The notes under the pieces are model-generated. The model was given only the letters and a program-made list of their open reading frames with translations. It was not told where the DNA came from and ran no database searches. Source: Dermatophagoides farinae (Eukaryota; Arthropoda; Arachnida; Sarcoptiformes; Pyroglyphidae). From it: a stretch of DNA of 64,000 bases. The position numbers were made by a program, and so were the translations under genes. Below are positions 27,081 through 39,500 of the stretch, piece after piece; position 1 is the first letter of the stretch; each line of letters begins with the position of its first letter. The stretch spans positions 67,001 to 131,000 of the forward strand of contig NC_134679.1 of assembly GCF_024713945.1 (NCBI RefSeq), read 5' to 3'.

Positions 27081-27506
27081 TCAAAAAATGATTTTTTTCA
27101 TTGGTGATGATGTTGATATCAATTTTCGAAAAAATTGAACGATTGATGAATTAAAATGAATCAAAAATCGAACATACACTAAACAATGGACCGTAATTGA
27201 TATATCGGGTTTAGAGGTTATATAAATTGGGTTGTTTTCACAACTCTTCGTACAAGCCCAGAGAAAAAATTGAAATAGACTAAACGAAAATGACTTGTCT
27301 TTGCTTTGTTTGTTGTAAATTAGCTCATTTTCGTTGATTGTCATTGACACACAGATACAATACATAGACATTGTGCAGTATAACATAACATGGAGAGAAT
27401 AAATGTCATAATCATTAGTGGATCTAAAATGGTCCAGACACAAACACACACACACACACAAATACACACACAAAACATTGAATCTAATCATCATGAGAAT
27501 TTGCAT
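27081..27506 (-). CDS. 141-codon open frame, doubtful
   Basis: An ATG-initiated frame of 141 codons, long for chance in this AT-rich DNA. Its first 30 codons translate a TG/CA microsatellite (Val-Cys repeats), which removes stops artificially. The remainder (for example INENELIYNKQSKDKS, then hydrophobic stretches) has no recognised domain. I judge it more likely spurious than real. Confidence 0.18.
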   Translation of the reverse strand: MQILMMIRFNVLCVYLCVCVCLCLDHFRSTNDYDIYSLHVMLYCTMSMYCICVSMTINENELIYNKQSKDKSFSFSLFQFFLWACTKSCENNPIYITSKPDISITVHCLVYVRFLIHFNSSIVQFFRKLISTSSPMKKIIF

Positions 27507-28615
27507 TACTATTACTATTACTATTACAATTTCTATGATACAAAGCTATTTCTATTCATTTAATATGAATGAATAAAAATAGAAATGAAATGAAATCGAA
27601 TTGGAATTGAACTCAATGATGACAATAGAATGAAAAACAACAACATCCCATAAGAATAAACTCAAAATTCCATTTGAATCGAAAATTGTCTTTTCCTCTT
27701 TCTAACTTTTGCTGTTGTTGCTAAATGACGAAACACAACAAGCGGCAGATGATAATTTCTGATTGTCAAATGGCCCTTTGTTTTTTTCTGATACAAAATA
27801 ATACCGTCCCAATTTGACAAGTAAGTAGAAAAAATGATAATAATTTTTTCAAATTTTGAAATAATGTAACATTCATCACAATAAAAAAAGAGAGAAAATA
27901 TTTGAAAATATGAAAATAAAAAACTTCATTATGAATTCATCGCATAACTTTTTGCTTGTTTTCATTCGTTTATATATATCATGATTCTCGTTAACCATTT
28001 CTCGATATCGATGAAATTGAGAGAAAAAAATAAAATTTCAAATTCAAAAATGTTTACCATTTTGCAACACACACACATAAATTGAATGGTTTTTTATTTG
28101 AATTTCAAGAAGAATGATCGAAAGAGAGAGAGAAAAAAAAAATTCAATTTTCTTGAAGAAAATGGCAATCCTTGAAAAATGGTAGAAATTATGGCCATTT
28201 TCAAACGAAATTGATCAAAACTTTCAATTGATGATGGTGACTAGTGAACGGGAGAGAGAAAAAAATTTAATCTTGAGAATTCTGAAAATTAATTTTTGTT
28301 TCTTTCGTATCGAAATCTGTGCTTATCGTTGGTTATATGATTCTCCAAACATTATCGGTGTGTGTGCGTGCATTGATATTGATTTTTTTTGTATCTGTAT
28401 CTGTGGTTTTTATTAGGATATTTTTATATTGATATTTACCAACATTGAAAATCAAAGTTAGGTAGCGGGTGTGTTTGTTTGTTTGATAATTCATTTCGAA
28501 AATTCCTTCAATAGATCGATAGTGGTAATAAGGATGATGACGCCGAAATCGGCTAAAATAAACACAGATCCATGGACAAACAAACATTTGCTTTATTATT
28601 TACTTCATTCAAAAA

Positions 28616-28616
<1 letters not shown>

Positions 28617-28658
<42 letters not shown>

Positions 28659-28672
28659 TGATGATGATGATG
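28617..28672. repeat. Compound (GACGAT)n-(GAT)n microsatellite
   Basis: About eight GAC-GAT hexamers followed by five GAT triplets. In one + frame it reads as an uninterrupted run of Asp, because both GAC and GAT code for Asp. That frame is not a supportable gene. Confidence 0.93.
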
Positions 28673-28949
28673 GAAATTTATTATTCATTTTGATGAATTT
28701 CACGCCCTATCTAGTTATCGACCTATCCAGCATGGATCAAATAAATTGAGTATAATATCACTTCAAGGAATGAACAGTTTGGTTGACAATTTTTTTTCTT
28801 TCTCTGGTGCTGAAATATTCCGGTTTTTTTTACTTTGGCTAAATTCAAAGATTGAATCTGATCTGATATATTATAAACACAGTTTGGGGATAATTGCTTG
28901 TGAATGAAATATAAACAAACATCCATTCGATTCATTTTTTTCGTTTTTT

Positions 28950-29388
28950 TCATATAAAAATTATTCTTCGTTTTTTGTCTGCCTGTAAGTTGATGACTAC
29001 ATCACCATCCTCATCGATGAGTGTTTGGATTCTGAATTTATCATTTTTCACTATCCACAAATCACAATACATGAAACTTTTTTCCGCATCTCTTTCATTG
29101 AATTTAACCGTTTTTTCTCTCTCGTTTCGATATTTGCAATGTGATGATTCGCATGGTTGAATCACTAATGTAGGTGATTTGTGATTCACTCACTCACTCA
29201 GACACACAGAAAGACACAGAAACACTTTCATTGAATCAAAAACTTTTTTTTACCACTTGCCGAAAACTTCTCGATGATGATGATGACGAATATACAATTG
29301 GAACAAATTTTATTGGCGCTTCATCTAAAGAGAAAAAACCATTTCTTATGTGATGGAGCCAACGATGAAAAAAAAAATTCCGTGACAT
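28950..29388 (-). CDS. Candidate two-exon gene, about 119 residues, unrecognised
   Basis: Exon 1 (29388-29244) starts at an ATG and begins MSRNFFFHRWLHHIRNG, which looks like a mitochondrial presequence: basic, no acids, aromatic-rich. It ends in phase 1 at a GTTTTTG donor. A 79-nt intron ending CTACATTAG leads to exon 2 (29164-28950), which enters in phase 1 and runs 71 codons to TGA with strongly coding-like composition (NERDAEKSFMYCDLWIVKN, then FRIQTLIDEDGDVVINLQ). The intron length matches the verified introns of this window (57-103 nt). The donor is weak, and exon 2 could instead pair with another exon. No family is recognised. The + strand ORFs here look like shadows. Confidence 0.38.
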
Positions 29389-30306
29389 CCATACAATATA
29401 GCGTTTAAAAGTCAGGACAAAACACAAAGAAAAAGAATTTTTCAGCAATCGAATCAATTATATATTGTTTTCAAGTATTAGAACAATTTCATCATCATCC
29501 TCAATGAAATTGTTCAATTCCATATTCTATGAGATTCTAATAGATGGGCGAATTTACCATCATATATCTGTCATCGTTTTTGTGGAATACTGTTCAATAT
29601 ATGCAAAATTTTTCATCCAATTGAAATTGAAATTGAAATTGAATTTGAATTCAAATTCGTTCACCTTTTTCTCCTTGTTTCTCGTTCATCACCATATATA
29701 ATAATAATAATTCTGTTTGATTCTATGATCTGATTGTGAATTCTCCATAGATATATTATATTCATTCAAAAAGTGCTATGTACTGCAGCAGCAACAACAA
29801 CAACAAAAAAAGATGTTGATTCGTCTGAAGTGAGTGAGTCACCCATATCTATCCACCAACCATCGAAAAAAGTCACAAGAGTAACTGGAAAAAATGGAAC
29901 AAACTTTTTGGTCTTTTGATTCCTCCGTCAAAATATATGCCCACGACGAAATGATAAATGATTAGATCTTACCCACACACACACACACACACATACATTG
30001 AGTCGTGCATCACATAATCATCATCTTGGATCTTTTTTTTCGATTTTTTTTCATCACTACAAGGAAGATGAGTAGGAATGAGTTAGTCTATTGCAAAAAA
30101 CACAAAGAAATGCGATATTCGAAAAAAGCCTGTTAATACAGTATAATTGACATTCATTCCATGTGGCTCTATCATCATTCAATGAATCTTCAAAGAATTT
30201 CAATGTAAGATAGTCTCAGAAAATTATTCTCACATCATTTCAAGTCATTGTTGTTGATTTGATTGCCACAGAATTCCATTTTTTCTTTATTACTTAGTAG
30301 TAGTGG

Positions 30307-30419
30307 TAGGGCTACCATATTTTTCCAAACAAAAGTCTGGACAATCCATTGATCAGTGTTTCTCAACCATAGACAGTCAATACAAGATGATTATTAAATC
30401 CGGACGCATGGCAACCCTA
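30307..30419. mobile_element. 113-bp MITE candidate, hAT-type
   Basis: The left end TAGGGCTACCAT and the right end ATGGCAACCCTA are inverted repeats matching at 10 of 12 positions. The flanks AGTAGTGG (30299-30306) and AATAGTGG (30420-30427) agree at 7 of 8, as expected of the 8-bp target-site duplication made by hAT transposases. The interior holds no transposase ORF. A + strand frame across it (30303-30488) is not a gene. Confidence 0.55.
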
Positions 30420-30522
30420 AATAGTGGTAATCTATTTTGGGGTCAAACTTTTACAATGATAATCATTATTATGGAACTAACACGATGATGATTACCAATC
30501 TTAACGACAACGACAAAAATTT

Positions 30523-30705
30523 TCAACAAACATGAGAATACAATAACAATCGTAGAGAACTATTAAACTTTTCGGTTGCTTCATTTTCTAATACAAAGTT
30601 TGTTGCTTTGCCATCAACATAATGATCACTTATGGAACTTTCAATCCAATCGTTCATGAATGTCAATCTCAATATTAAAAACGAGAAAACAAATCTAAAA
30701 TTCAT
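30523..30705 (-). CDS. 60-codon ORF with signal-like N-terminus, doubtful
   Basis: ATG at 30705 (complement) opens MNFRFVFSFLILRLTF, a hydrophobic start resembling a signal peptide or anchor, followed by a polar segment (NDWIESSISDHYVDGK, then NFVLENEATEKFNS) and a stop. The mature part looks soluble. No cysteine pattern, family or splice evidence is seen. Low confidence. Confidence 0.22.
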   Translation of the reverse strand: MNFRFVFSFLILRLTFMNDWIESSISDHYVDGKATNFVLENEATEKFNSSLRLLLYSHVC

Positions 30706-31657
30706 GATTCAATCCATTGAATACTATTTTTTATTTAGTGTTTCCAGTCATTTTGATTATGATGATGATCATTTCGGAAACATTTCGAATTGATTCTGAT
30801 TCGGAAATCTTTTCCAATTTTTTATTCTCTTGATTCAAAATATATAAATGAGAAAAAAAATTCATCTTTTCCGTTCCATGTTCGTTTTCGCATTTCCGTT
30901 TTTCTTTTCTTCGTTATTATTATGGTGCTTAATGTTTTTTTTTGTGGAGTCTCATCACTAATGTTTTGAATGATGATCATCATCACCATTCTCATTATTA
31001 TGATCGGACTTTTTTTTTCTTTTTCTCTCTTAAATTAATGAGATTGACTTTAATCAATGTTGATAGTGGTGATCAATGACCACTCATTCAAACTGATGAT
31101 ATATAATATACTATAGTTGTCAGAATGATGATTACAACTCTAATCAATAATGCACTGAGTGAATTTTTTTTTGTTTTTTGTTTTCTTTTCATTTTAGTTA
31201 TGAGTTGGTAAGCCAAAAAAATAATTTCCTCATCTTCATCAATGGCTCTATGATTATTCATTTTTAATTTATTTGCAAAAATTGATTGGCTTGCCGGTCA
31301 AAATCATCATATATTGATATTTCCCATTATTTCAAGTTTCATTGATCGAATGGATTGGCATCATGACATTTGTTCCAACCAATCATCAATTCAATTGGCA
31401 CTATGGTTGTTCCACATTTCTTTTAAAGAACAATTGTCATGTTCCAGTAAATTTTCGACTTGTATATTTTGTTATAGTAGTTCTGATCATATCATATATA
31501 ATGGATTGTGTTTTTCAGTATGTGTGTTTGTGATGTAACAAAAAATGGGACAACATTTGATTAATAAGTGTCATTTGTGTGTGTTTTTCATATGACTAAT
31601 TGCGAGCCTCTACATTTGGTAATAAAATTGTTGTTTTGGGATTATATAATCTAGAAT

Positions 31658-34600
31658 CTAGAGTGATGATTTCAATTTAGCCATAGCATTATTATAATAT
31701 GAATATTTGATTGTCAATGTACGAGCTTCACTAGCGTTCAAGTCATTGAATGCAATGGTTAAATTTTGCATCAATTTTTCCATATTTTCTTTCAATTGTT
31801 CCATTATCACTCGTAGACTATCAGGATCATTATGGGCCAATTCAATTTCTTCATTCAATTCCATTATTTCGAGTAACGAGTTCGGTTCAGAATCCATATT
31901 AACTACATGACCAACCAACCAAAATAAGAATGATGAACACGTCCAGACATGCCAGATGAGAAAAACAATGCGGGTAGTCAATGAAAACAATCATGTTGAA
32001 CATACCTTCATCGATGATTATATTGAACATTAAACGCAACATATACAGTGCACGTTGATATGGATCACGTAATATTTTATAGCCATCATTGATAATCGAT
32101 GAATTCGTTGACGAGAATTCACTTTCAATCTATACATAATTATGAAAAACGTAAATGGAAATAATAAATTAGCAAACATATCACACCACTTTGATTATCA
32201 TCTTTGTTATTGAAAATTAAATTAGACGAGCCAACAAGGTTGTTGATCTAATGATTCTAATCTAAACTAGTAGTCTTTTCAGCAGAAAACAACAACAACA
32301 AAATCTATCATCAAGTTTTTTGTCGGTTATTTTTCATTTCAAAAAATAAAAAATAAAAACTTGAAAGCTACGAAATATCGAATCGAGATCGGATAGAACA
32401 ACTGAAAAATGGCTTCAAAATCAACCGATCTTTCTCGAATGACATTAGCCGTATATATTAATATTATGTGGGTGTAATATATAAAATGAGAAAAACGATT
32501 TTGGCATTTTTCCTTTTCTTATTCTTCTGTTTGGCATCGGCTGATTCATATATCCGGCGCCGTATTATCGTATTTTCTATATCTTTCCCCATAACAATAT
32601 TAACGCGAAATGGTGATCAAAAAAAACATTCATCTTGATCTTGAGTTTACTTACTCACACACACACACATCATACTTTACATTCTCTCATAGCTCTCACT
32701 TCACAATTTTCAAAATATTACATTTGTCTTGTGTGTTCCATACACACACACACACACAAATCGGCGTCATCAAACGATAATTTTTTCTCATTTCTTATTT
32801 CATTCTTTTTTGTTGTTGTTGTTGTCGACCAGAATGAAAAAGAAACGAGAACAACAACAAAATAAAAAAAATCCAACATACAAATGTGGGTGTATGAAAT
32901 CGAAATGGATTGCTTTGCATTTGACGATGACATTTTTTTTGTGAACAAAAAAATCTTCAAACTTTTCCATGTGATCATAGTATTCGTAGTAGTAGTAGTA
33001 GTAGCATAATCGAGGGTAATATGAAAAATGTTTGAATGAATGAGAATGTAAAAATGAAAAACTTAAACATTCAATTCTTGAAGAAATGATCCTCATCATC
33101 ATAATAATGACGATAATAATAACCGGCAATATATGAAATGGATAGAATTGGATTGGATTGAATTGAAAGCCATAAATTTTTTTACACTATCACTACCACC
33201 AGAAACCAACGATGAAACAAACAACAACAAAATGAAACGACATGTCGAATGTGTGTGTGTGTGTGTGTTTTGAAATAAAATTGAACAATACTATACTCTG
33301 AAGAATTGAATGGAAAATAGAAAAAAAAATTGAAACATGGATTCTTTTCTTTTTTTTGATGTTTTCGTTTCTTTTTTTGTCCCAACTGAACAACACTCTC
33401 AATTTTTTCATTCGTTTTATTGAATGAGCAAAAAAACTTTGGCTTGATCGTAAATGATCCATTTTTTATCATTATCAATTTCTTTCGAAACAAATTCTTC
33501 AAAAAGAAATTGGTCTTAGAGGATAAAATGGCCCATCATCATATAAACGATGATGATGATGATGATGATTTTATCAGAACCACCATTTTGAGTTTTTTTC
33601 CGTTCAGAAAGATGATTTGCAAGCTTACTTCCATGATTATGAATGAAAGATTTCTTGTCAAATAAGGCGAAAATGCAATGGAATAAAAATTAGCCAGAAA
33701 ATAAACAAAACATTCTAATGGCTAATGGTATACTCATGTTGGCTACCTGCCTACCTATATACCCACCTATCTGCCAATCTAAACTATCGGATATTGTATT
33801 CTTATTGGAAGTGATGTTATTTATGTCAAAACGACGGCAAAACAAAACAAAACAAAACAAAAAACATGTCTATCAAAGAAAAAACAACAACGAAAAAAAT
33901 CTAGATTCTAATAATCAATGTTGTTGTTTGTTTGTTTGTTTGGGGCATTGGGATGTGTGGTGCAAATGTGTTTGAAAACGAACAAACATAAAAGTATTCC
34001 ACAGAACATAGAATACAGACATTTTCCAATCAAAAGAAAAAAAAACAGAGTCATCATATTTTATGAAAGTAAAAGAGATAGACATATCTAGGGAGGAGAA
34101 TGCCATTATCAATAACACCCTGTAGAAAGTAGTATGGGAAAAAATAATGTTCCATTACTATGTGTGCAATATATTTTGTTTGTCTCTCTCTCTCTCTTTC
34201 TCTCACTCTCTCTGAGATGTAAAAATCTGATTCAATCTTTTTATTCTGTTTCATTATTATAGAATATACAAGAAATACATACATTTGATCGATTGATGTT
34301 CATATCCGGATGCATATTTTGCTGCAAGCGTAAATAATTTCTTCGTAACTTTTCCAAATCGATATCATAATTCCAATACGGTTGCTGCTGTTTATTTGCT
34401 ATTACCATTGAATTGAGATTGAATAGTTGAAAATAGTCAACATTCTTAGAAATTGGCTGTAATGCTGAACAATGTGGACATTTAATGATTACATCATTGT
34501 TGTTGTCGTTGTGCAGCACCTGAGTATTCGATCCATTAGTTGCATTCGACTGATGACGATTTTCATGTAACGGCTTATCACATTTCCAGCTAGTTTTTTT

Positions 34601-36647
34601 CGGCAACAAAAAATAAAAAGACAATAAAATAAAAGGATACAGTATTAAATTTGGAAAAAAATTCCGTTTCTTGGATCATCAAATGCGATAAACGAACGAA
34701 TGCGACTAGCAGCAGCAACAACAGTAATAGTAAATGAATGAATGAAACAAACGGAATTCAAACCGTGAGAAAGAGAAAAAAGGACATTAAGAATCCATTT
34801 TGTTCATTTTCTCTGTTATCTCTTACTATGGTTAGATAGTTGTGTGTTTTCTTGTTTGTTATTGTGTGTGTGTGTGGTACAAGACAGAAACAAATTAGTA
34901 CATGATTCAAGTTGACTGAAACAAACTAAACACACGATGATGAAAGTCAATTAAATTTGCAAGAAAAATGTGAATGAATTTTATCTTGAAAATTTTCTAG
35001 TTTTTAATATTTGGATGTCATATCCATATATTTTTCTCGTTAATGTTCCTTTGCGGTTATGTTAGAACCAAACAACCAAACAAATGAACATAAGAAATAA
35101 AAAAAAAATTCAACCATCATAACTATTCATTACATTCAAAAATGAATGCCAACATTCCAGAAATGTTTGCAACATTTTTTCATGTCTATTCAAAATATTT
35201 TTTCAGCCTGACTCTAATCTATCGACACACTAAATGATGGAAATATTTTTGTCAAATATCGAAATTCTATTCAATTCAAATCACAATAATAACGATGATG
35301 GTTGTGAAAGAGAAAAATTCAGTGTTGGTGTACGTTTGTTAATGAAAATGATGATTTGATCATTACCACATGTATTCAGACGAAAGTGTCATGTTATTTT
35401 GTTGCAAGTGCTTGATGATCGAAAACTATACATACACATCAATGAGAAGACGGATGTCCATCACATGCACACACATAAATTTTTCTCTCTTCTCTGGCTA
35501 CCAAACAAAATTGATTCATTGGAATAACATTATGGAAAAGAGGAAAAAAATTCTTACTGGAATTCGTCGCTAATGACAATTACATAACAGTATATTCAGA
35601 CAGACAGACAGACAAAGAGATTCATTCATTTCACATTTGTCCCACTAATATTCACATTTACAATTGAGATGTAATTTAATGATGATAACCATCTAATAGA
35701 AATAGAAATAGAAATAGTAATAGTAATAGTAATAGTAATAGTAAATTGAATTAAATTGAAAACAGAACGCAACATTGACACACAAATGCCAGGCAACCGA
35801 AATACAGAAAAAAAATGAATTAAATTGTAAATTATACATACCAACATTTGATTCTATCACCATTATCGATAAGAATGTTATCACCACTATCACTACCACT
35901 ATCACCATTATTATTATCATTATCATCGTTATTCACGTTGTTGTTGTTGTTGTTGATATTTGATGTTGAATTGGATGAAAACACTCGAATCAATGTCGAC
36001 GATGGTGATTGTTGTTTTGGTCGACCAATACCGTACATGTTATGTGATGATGATGTCATTGGTCGTTGTGGCAACAATGATACAGGTTTTAATGATAATC
36101 GAATGATATTTTTATTATCAAAAAATGTTAATCTATTCATCGATAAACATGATGACGATGATGACGACGTTTTAAATGATGAATGACAATATTCCAATGA
36201 TGATTTGGCGCCACCATTCATGTTATACAATTTATTCAATGTGGCAGTGGTGTTTTCAATGTTGTCATCCTCATTATCCTCATCCTCATTATTATTATTA
36301 TTATTATTACCATTGTCATTTGAATTCGTATATTCGGGCGCTGATGATGATGATGATAATTCCCAACTAATAAAATTATCATAGATTTTCATCTTTTTGG
36401 TAAATTTTTCTATCAAAAAAGACAAAAACGAGTCAGAATTGATCATGGAACATTTTGATGATGATGATGATGGTAACATTAACCGTTCATGATGACGATG
36501 ATGATGGTAGCAACCGCATAGATTATTATTGTAACTAAAACGGTTAAACAAATGGAATGTTGGTTGTTTCAGAATAACAAGAGATAAGAATAACGACCGA
36601 GATGACATTAGTGATGATGATGTTGGTCGTAGAAGGATAAAGCGCAT
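31658..36647 (-). CDS. HSCB: Mitochondrial iron-sulfur co-chaperone HSCB (Hsc20), four exons
   Basis: A J-protein that delivers the Fe-S scaffold ISCU to the mitochondrial HSP70. Exons on the minus strand: 36647-35842, 34589-34283, 32129-32006 and 31902-31658, with consistent phases (2, 0, 1) and GT-AG borders, giving about 493 residues. Seen: a metazoan-type N-terminal zinc motif (IKC-C-WKCDKP, then KCPHCSALQP); the J-domain with the HPD tripeptide (NMHPDMN); a helix pairing INDGYKILRDPYQRALYML; and the C-terminal three-helix ISCU-binding domain (SLLEIMELNEEIE to the end). The order and spacing match human HSCB. Odd: about 268 residues precede the zinc motif, versus a few tens in human, made of a presequence-like start (MRFILLRP) and Asn/Ser/Asp-rich low complexity. 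Introns of 1252, 2153 and 103 nt are long for this window. The start is the first ATG of the long open exon, and a shorter start is possible. Confidence 0.9.
35696..35744. repeat. TAGAAA/TAGTAA hexamer array
   Basis: Three TAGAAA-type units followed by about five TAGTAA units, inside HSCB intron 1 and close to the exon 1 donor. Confidence 0.85.
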
Positions 36648-37203
36648 TTTTCTTGTTATTCAATTACTTTCTCGGTCGTCGGGTTCCGCTTTTATCTATT
36701 ATCGTTATTATTATTATTATAGTGATGAGAAAATGAATTATTTTTCTTCTTTTTCTTCTTTTGAAAATGAATTCTGGTGTTTGGTTTTCACAAATTAAAA
36801 TGAGATGAAATGAAAAAATCCTATTTTTTCGACTAAAAAAAATTATTCAAATAAAATTATTAGAAAAAAGAAACAACAAAATCAGAATGAAATTTTCAGC
36901 GTGGGTTTTTACGAAAATCATAAACTGGCACTTGCATGTGAAATGACGAAAAAGAGAATAAACACACAACATATGGAAATGATGAGGCTATTCATTCGTT
37001 CATTCGTTCATTGGAGCACAAAGAAAAATTAATTTTCAACAGAAAAAAACAAGAAATCCAAAGAATTAGTACTATGGATGGAAAAAAATGATAGACAAAC
37101 ATATCATGAGAATTATTTTCGAATGAAAGTTTTTTTTTCGCTAGCTGCATTTTGCGAAAAAGCATAATTTGAAAAAAAATCTCTTCTACACACACACTTA
37201 CGA

Positions 37204-37770
37204 ATGGAGAAAGTGAATAAATATAAGAATTTTATCCACATAAATTCTATTCATACAGCCGGCCAGATTTCAATTATCTCGATTATCATTATTATCTTCT
37301 CAGATTCAAATTCCGAGGAAAAAATGGAAAATCTTATGAAATTCTTTTTTGTTCTTCGAAAAGATTTGAAGAATCGAAATTTTTTTTTCAATTATGAAAT
37401 GATGGTGAAGTTTAAATATTATAGAATTTTGGTTGTTGGTTTACCGGAAATTTTACCCGATAAGAGATGTGTGTGTTCATCTGATGATGATAATAATAAC
37501 AACTACAACATTTGCAATAATTATTCTGCAGACAGGAAATTCATTCATTCATTCAAGAAAAAAGGTTCAATGAAAGATTCTACATTCCTTATTTTTTGCT
37601 TTCAATTCAATTCGAGAGAAAGAGAGAGAGAGAGAGACAGAATAATAATGATAAAAAATGCCAAATTCAACCATCGTTCTCTTTTATCATCATTTCTTAA
37701 TTCTTTCATGCTGAAAACGAGACACACACACAAAAACACATTGTCTAAATTTAGCTCCATTCAACAATGA
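37204..37770 (+). CDS. 188-codon open frame, unrecognised
   Basis: ATG at 37204 (CGAATGG context) opens 188 codons, the longest ORF here without homology and longer than expected by chance. Composition is Lys/Asn/Phe-rich. It crosses an ATT run (Ile tract), a GAT/AAT run (Asp-Asn tract) and a short GA repeat (Arg-Glu tract), and these repeats lower the stop frequency. Fragments such as FKYYRILVVGLPEILPDKRC look more protein-like. No signal peptide, domain or motif is recognised. It lies about 560 bp upstream of and divergent from HSCB. Treat as hypothetical. Confidence 0.3.
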   Translation: MEKVNKYKNFIHINSIHTAGQISIISIIIIIFSDSNSEEKMENLMKFFFVLRKDLKNRNFFFNYEMMVKFKYYRILVVGLPEILPDKRCVCSSDDDNNNNYNICNNYSADRKFIHSFKKKGSMKDSTFLIFCFQFNSRERERERDRIIMIKNAKFNHRSLLSSFLNSFMLKTRHTHKNTLSKFSSIQQ

Positions 37771-39027
37771 CATGATGTTCACAGATGATGATGAAATAGT
37801 TTCACACACACAAACACAACAAACGAATAATAATAGTTACCATTTGAGCTTAATTAATTTTGATATTCTAATGTCGTTTTATATTCGTTTTTCTCCTTTT
37901 TCATCTGCTCGATCATCATCATCAGTTAACCGTTTGTTTGTTGTTGTTATTATTTTGGATGAATGCCGGTTTTGGATTGCCGAAAAAAATTATAATTTAC
38001 CGACCGTATGTTTTATAATAATAATAATAACATATTAATTGCCACTACAATAACGGGTATTATTCGAGTGAAACGAAACAAAAAAAAATTATAGAAACAG
38101 AATTGGAACATTCGGTTGTTTGTTCATTTTTTGAATTTTGTCGCTAGATTCATATGATAATATATGAATGATGAATGCAGAACGTGTAGAATTGTGCAAA
38201 TTGTGAATGATCATTATTTTAGTGATGACTAAAAATATAATTGTACGCACTCGTTCTGTAACATTCCCTCTCTCTCAATGTTTTGTTTTGATTTTAACCC
38301 AAAGATAAAGATGATGAAAAAAATGTCATTACCGATTAAGAAACGAACTAGAAAAAAATAGAATACTCATTTGAATTTTTTTTTCTGATATGAGTGTATG
38401 TCGTGTTTAAATTTTTTTATTTATTTATCGAAGAAATGAAATTCTATTCTCATTCATCGAATTTCTTGCTGTGACTATTTGATTAATCGAATTCTAAGTT
38501 TGATTGTTTGAAAAATTTTCCAAATCTAATGAATCACCCAAGAGCACCATCTTCTGTGAATTTAATGATTTTAATATTTTGTTGTTTCTGTTTTATTAAC
38601 ATCGAAATAATTTTGGTTTGTCTTATTCTTTCTGACAGGTTTGTTTCAAAATGAATCGAATCAGGATCTGAACGAATTGAAATTCATTTTCATTTCAAAT
38701 GAGAAAAAAATGAAATTCTATAGAAAAAATTCCACAACAGCATCATCAACGACAACAATATCGTATCGATCATATGGTATGTAGTGTGGTAACTAATCAA
38801 ACGCGAGTGAGAGAAGATAAAAATAATAAATAAAAATATTTAATCGGCTAGCCATCGGTACAAGAACAAACAAAAACGAATAACGAACAAACGCCACAGT
38901 GACAACAACAATCTTGATGTTCAATCTACAGACGTTCGGTTATTATCATCATCATCATTATTATTGCCATTGTTGTATACGTTTACGGTTGCGTAGGCCG
39001 ATCAACGAAACATAACGCTACTTCAAA

Positions 39028-39060
39028 TGGTTAACCTTGCAGGCAATAGCTTTACAAAAG
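39028..39060 (+). other. Possible short first coding exon with a strong donor
   Basis: ATG at 39028 (CAAATGG) reads MVNLAGNSFTK and meets an AAAAG|GTATGT donor in phase 1. The preceding 150 bp lack repeats and look like a 5' untranslated leader. Phase 1 would match the first visible Neto exon at 44376, but the result would lack a signal peptide, and the lysine-rich gene would lie inside the intron. It could equally be a 5' leader for the gene at 39501. Confidence 0.2.
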
Positions 39061-39500
39061 GTATGTCTTACTGATTTTTCATCTTTTTCCTTCCTTCCTC
39101 TCTTTTTCACTTTCTGCCACTATCGCTCGATATGTTGATGATGATGATAATATCAACCGATATGGGAAAAATATTTGACACAGACGAAATCGGTGACAAA
39201 GGATGTGATCATCTAACATTATCATCCGACGGTGTTGTGAATTTTGTTGCAACCAACAAATAATCCTAATCAATCAATTGGATCGATTAATTTCAGTTTC
39301 ATGTTTGCCACCACTCTCTCCATCATCGAAACAACAATAGAAGAAAATTCGATAATTAGGCTCAAACGAAATTAAATGAAAAGAATGGCAACGAATTCAT
39401 TGAAAATGACCATACACAATTAATGTTTGAATTCTTAAAAGTTTCTTTTTTTTGCTGCTATTATTGATTTATACGTTTCTGTTGATCATCATATTCGAAA

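Noticed and set aside
28471..28749. Plus-strand ORF with a long poly-Asp run
   Set aside because: The run is the GACGAT/GAT microsatellite, and the flanks show no coding character.
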